48,998 nucleotides of DNA from NCBI GenBank assembly GCA_910584835.1, contig CAJUEG010000009.1, positions 1 through 48,998 on the forward strand, given 5' to 3'. The DNA comes from an uncultured Oscillospiraceae bacterium. GTDB taxonomy: Bacteria > Bacillota > Clostridia > Oscillospirales > Oscillospiraceae. Shown here piece by piece: positions 48,236-48,998 of this stretch. The position numbers and the translations under genes are program-made. The notes under the pieces are model-generated. The model was not told where the DNA came from. It searched no databases and saw only the letters and a list, made by a program, of their open reading frames with translations. Numbering within the stretch: position 1 is the first letter of the stretch; every line of letters begins with the position of its first letter.

Positions 48236-48998
48236 TTAGACCTTGCTGGCCTTGAACGCCTTGATCGCTTCGGCGAGCATGGGCCCTACCTTGAACAGGT
48301 CGCCGGTGATACCGTAGGTGGCCGCGTCGAAGATGGGGGCGCTGCCGTTCTTGTTCACGGCGATGATGCACTCGGAGTCCTGCATGCCGGCCAGGTGCTG
48401 GATGGCGCCGGAGATGCCCAGGGCCACGTAGATCTTGGGGTGGACGGTCTTGCCGGTCTGACCCACCTGGTGGTCGGCGCTGATGAGGCCGGCGTCCACG
48501 ACGGCGCGGGAGGCGCCCACAACGCCGCCCAGCACGTTAGCCAGCTCCTCGGCAATCTCAATGCCCCGGGTGGGGTTGGAGCTGATGCCGCGGCCCACGG
48601 CCACCACCACGTCCGCGCCGATCAGGTCCACCAGCTTCTTGGCGGACTTCTTGATCTCGATGAGGTCCACGTGGATGTCGTCCTTGCTCAGCTGCACGTC
48701 GATGTGCTCGAGCACGGTCTGCTGGCTCTTGGCCTCGTCAAAGGCCTGGGTCTGCATCACGCCGGGACGGACGGTGGACATCTGGGGGCGGTAGTCCGGG
48801 CACACGATGGTGGCCATCAGGTGGCCGCCGAAGGCCGGACGGGTCATCTTCAGGTTCTTGGTGTCCTCGAAGGGGGTGTTGTCCACGTCGATGGTGGAGG
48901 TGGTCTTGAGGAAGGCCTTGTACTTCTCCACGTCCACGTCCAAGTGGGTGCAGTCGGCGGTCAGGCCGGTGTGCAGCCGGGCGGCCACACGGGGGCCC
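48236..48998 (-). CDS. etfA: Electron transfer flavoprotein alpha subunit, 3' part
   Basis: The last about 253 codons; the gene runs past the right edge. The FAD-binding C-terminal domain is clear: AVGRGISSNPTRGIEIAEELA, VVGASRAVVDAGLISADHQVGQTGKTVHPKIYVALGISGAIQHL (read piecewise), NKNGSAPIFDAATYGITGDLF near the end. The upstream GPRVAARLHTGLTADCT confirms the frame continues. EtfAB pairs carry electrons in bifurcating dehydrogenases such as butyryl-CoA or lactate dehydrogenase. With rnf 12 kb away this supports a ferredoxin-based energy metabolism. Confidence 0.96.
   Translation of the reverse strand, partial: GPRVAARLHTGLTADCTHLDVDVEKYKAFLKTTSTIDVDNTPFEDTKNLKMTRPAFGGHLMATIVCPDYRPQMSTVRPGVMQTQAFDEAKSQQTVLEHIDVQLSKDDIHVDLIEIKKSAKKLVDLIGADVVVAVGRGISSNPTRGIEIAEELANVLGGVVGASRAVVDAGLISADHQVGQTGKTVHPKIYVALGISGAIQHLAGMQDSECIIAVNKNGSAPIFDAATYGITGDLFKVGPMLAEAIKAFKASKV

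Overview
The window is high-GC DNA (roughly 60-65% by eye) from a Gram-positive anaerobe. Genes start mostly behind strong AGGAGG-type ribosome binding sites. Firmicutes-type families and controls are common: YmdB, YlmH, DUF896, a MazF of the NdoA type, a T-box riboswitch and sigma-A-like promoters with 16-17 bp spacers. A complete Rnf complex and an EtfA end point to an energy-conserving fermenter. The best guess is Clostridia, order Oscillospirales (Flavonifractor/Intestinimonas-like); this is inference from gene content and base composition, not from a search. I see no prophage, insertion sequence, CRISPR array or rRNA.

Layout. 1-300: two serine tRNA genes on the minus strand with a near-consensus promoter. 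370-6160: an Rrf2/IscR-like regulator, a DEAD-box helicase, a YmdB-type phosphodiesterase and an SbcD/SbcC-like (YhaO/YhaN-like) pair, closed by a perfect 20-bp hairpin terminator. 6170-10800 (minus): DUF896, YlmH, a small membrane protein, an ABC exporter and a subtilisin-like lipoprotein. 10790-15080 (plus): an AEC permease, an AI-2E-family permease and an HtrA protease, followed by 2.4 copies of a 137-bp tandem repeat. 15080-18890: a 38-residue small protein, three XRE-type regulators, a 57-residue protein and gltX. 19220-23860 (minus): a secreted protein, an orphan MazF, alr, a lipoprotein and nnr.

23970-28940 (plus): a T-box leader reading into a GNAT acetyltransferase, pheS and pheT. 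A second, silently diverged copy of the last 66 bases of pheT lies 152 bp beyond the pheT stop. 28990-30240 (minus): a GH3/NagZ-like lipid-anchored or exported hydrolase. 30370-36990 (plus): rnfCDGEAB, a NusG-domain-II protein, a Gx transporter and two small membrane proteins. 37000-39080: a left-handed beta-helix acyltransferase and glmM. 39430-41020 (minus): a beta-CASP MBL ribonuclease-like protein. 41160-46340 (plus): a three-gene phosphorelay consisting of a REC/HD-GYP/GGDEF regulator, an Hpt protein and a hybrid histidine kinase. 46500-48998: a P-loop NTPase, a DUF6514-like protein and the 3' part of etfA.

How the parts fit. Rnf couples ferredoxin oxidation to NAD reduction and ion export, and EtfA at the right edge belongs to flavin-based bifurcation, so both ends of the right half concern electron flow. 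The glmM/acyltransferase pair and alr serve cell-wall precursor supply. The phosphorelay output protein carries both a cyclic-di-GMP synthesis and a degradation domain. The most distinctive non-gene feature is a set of short palindromic repeats scattered between genes. One hairpin pair sits in frame inside ylmH, and one set sits between the two pheT ends.
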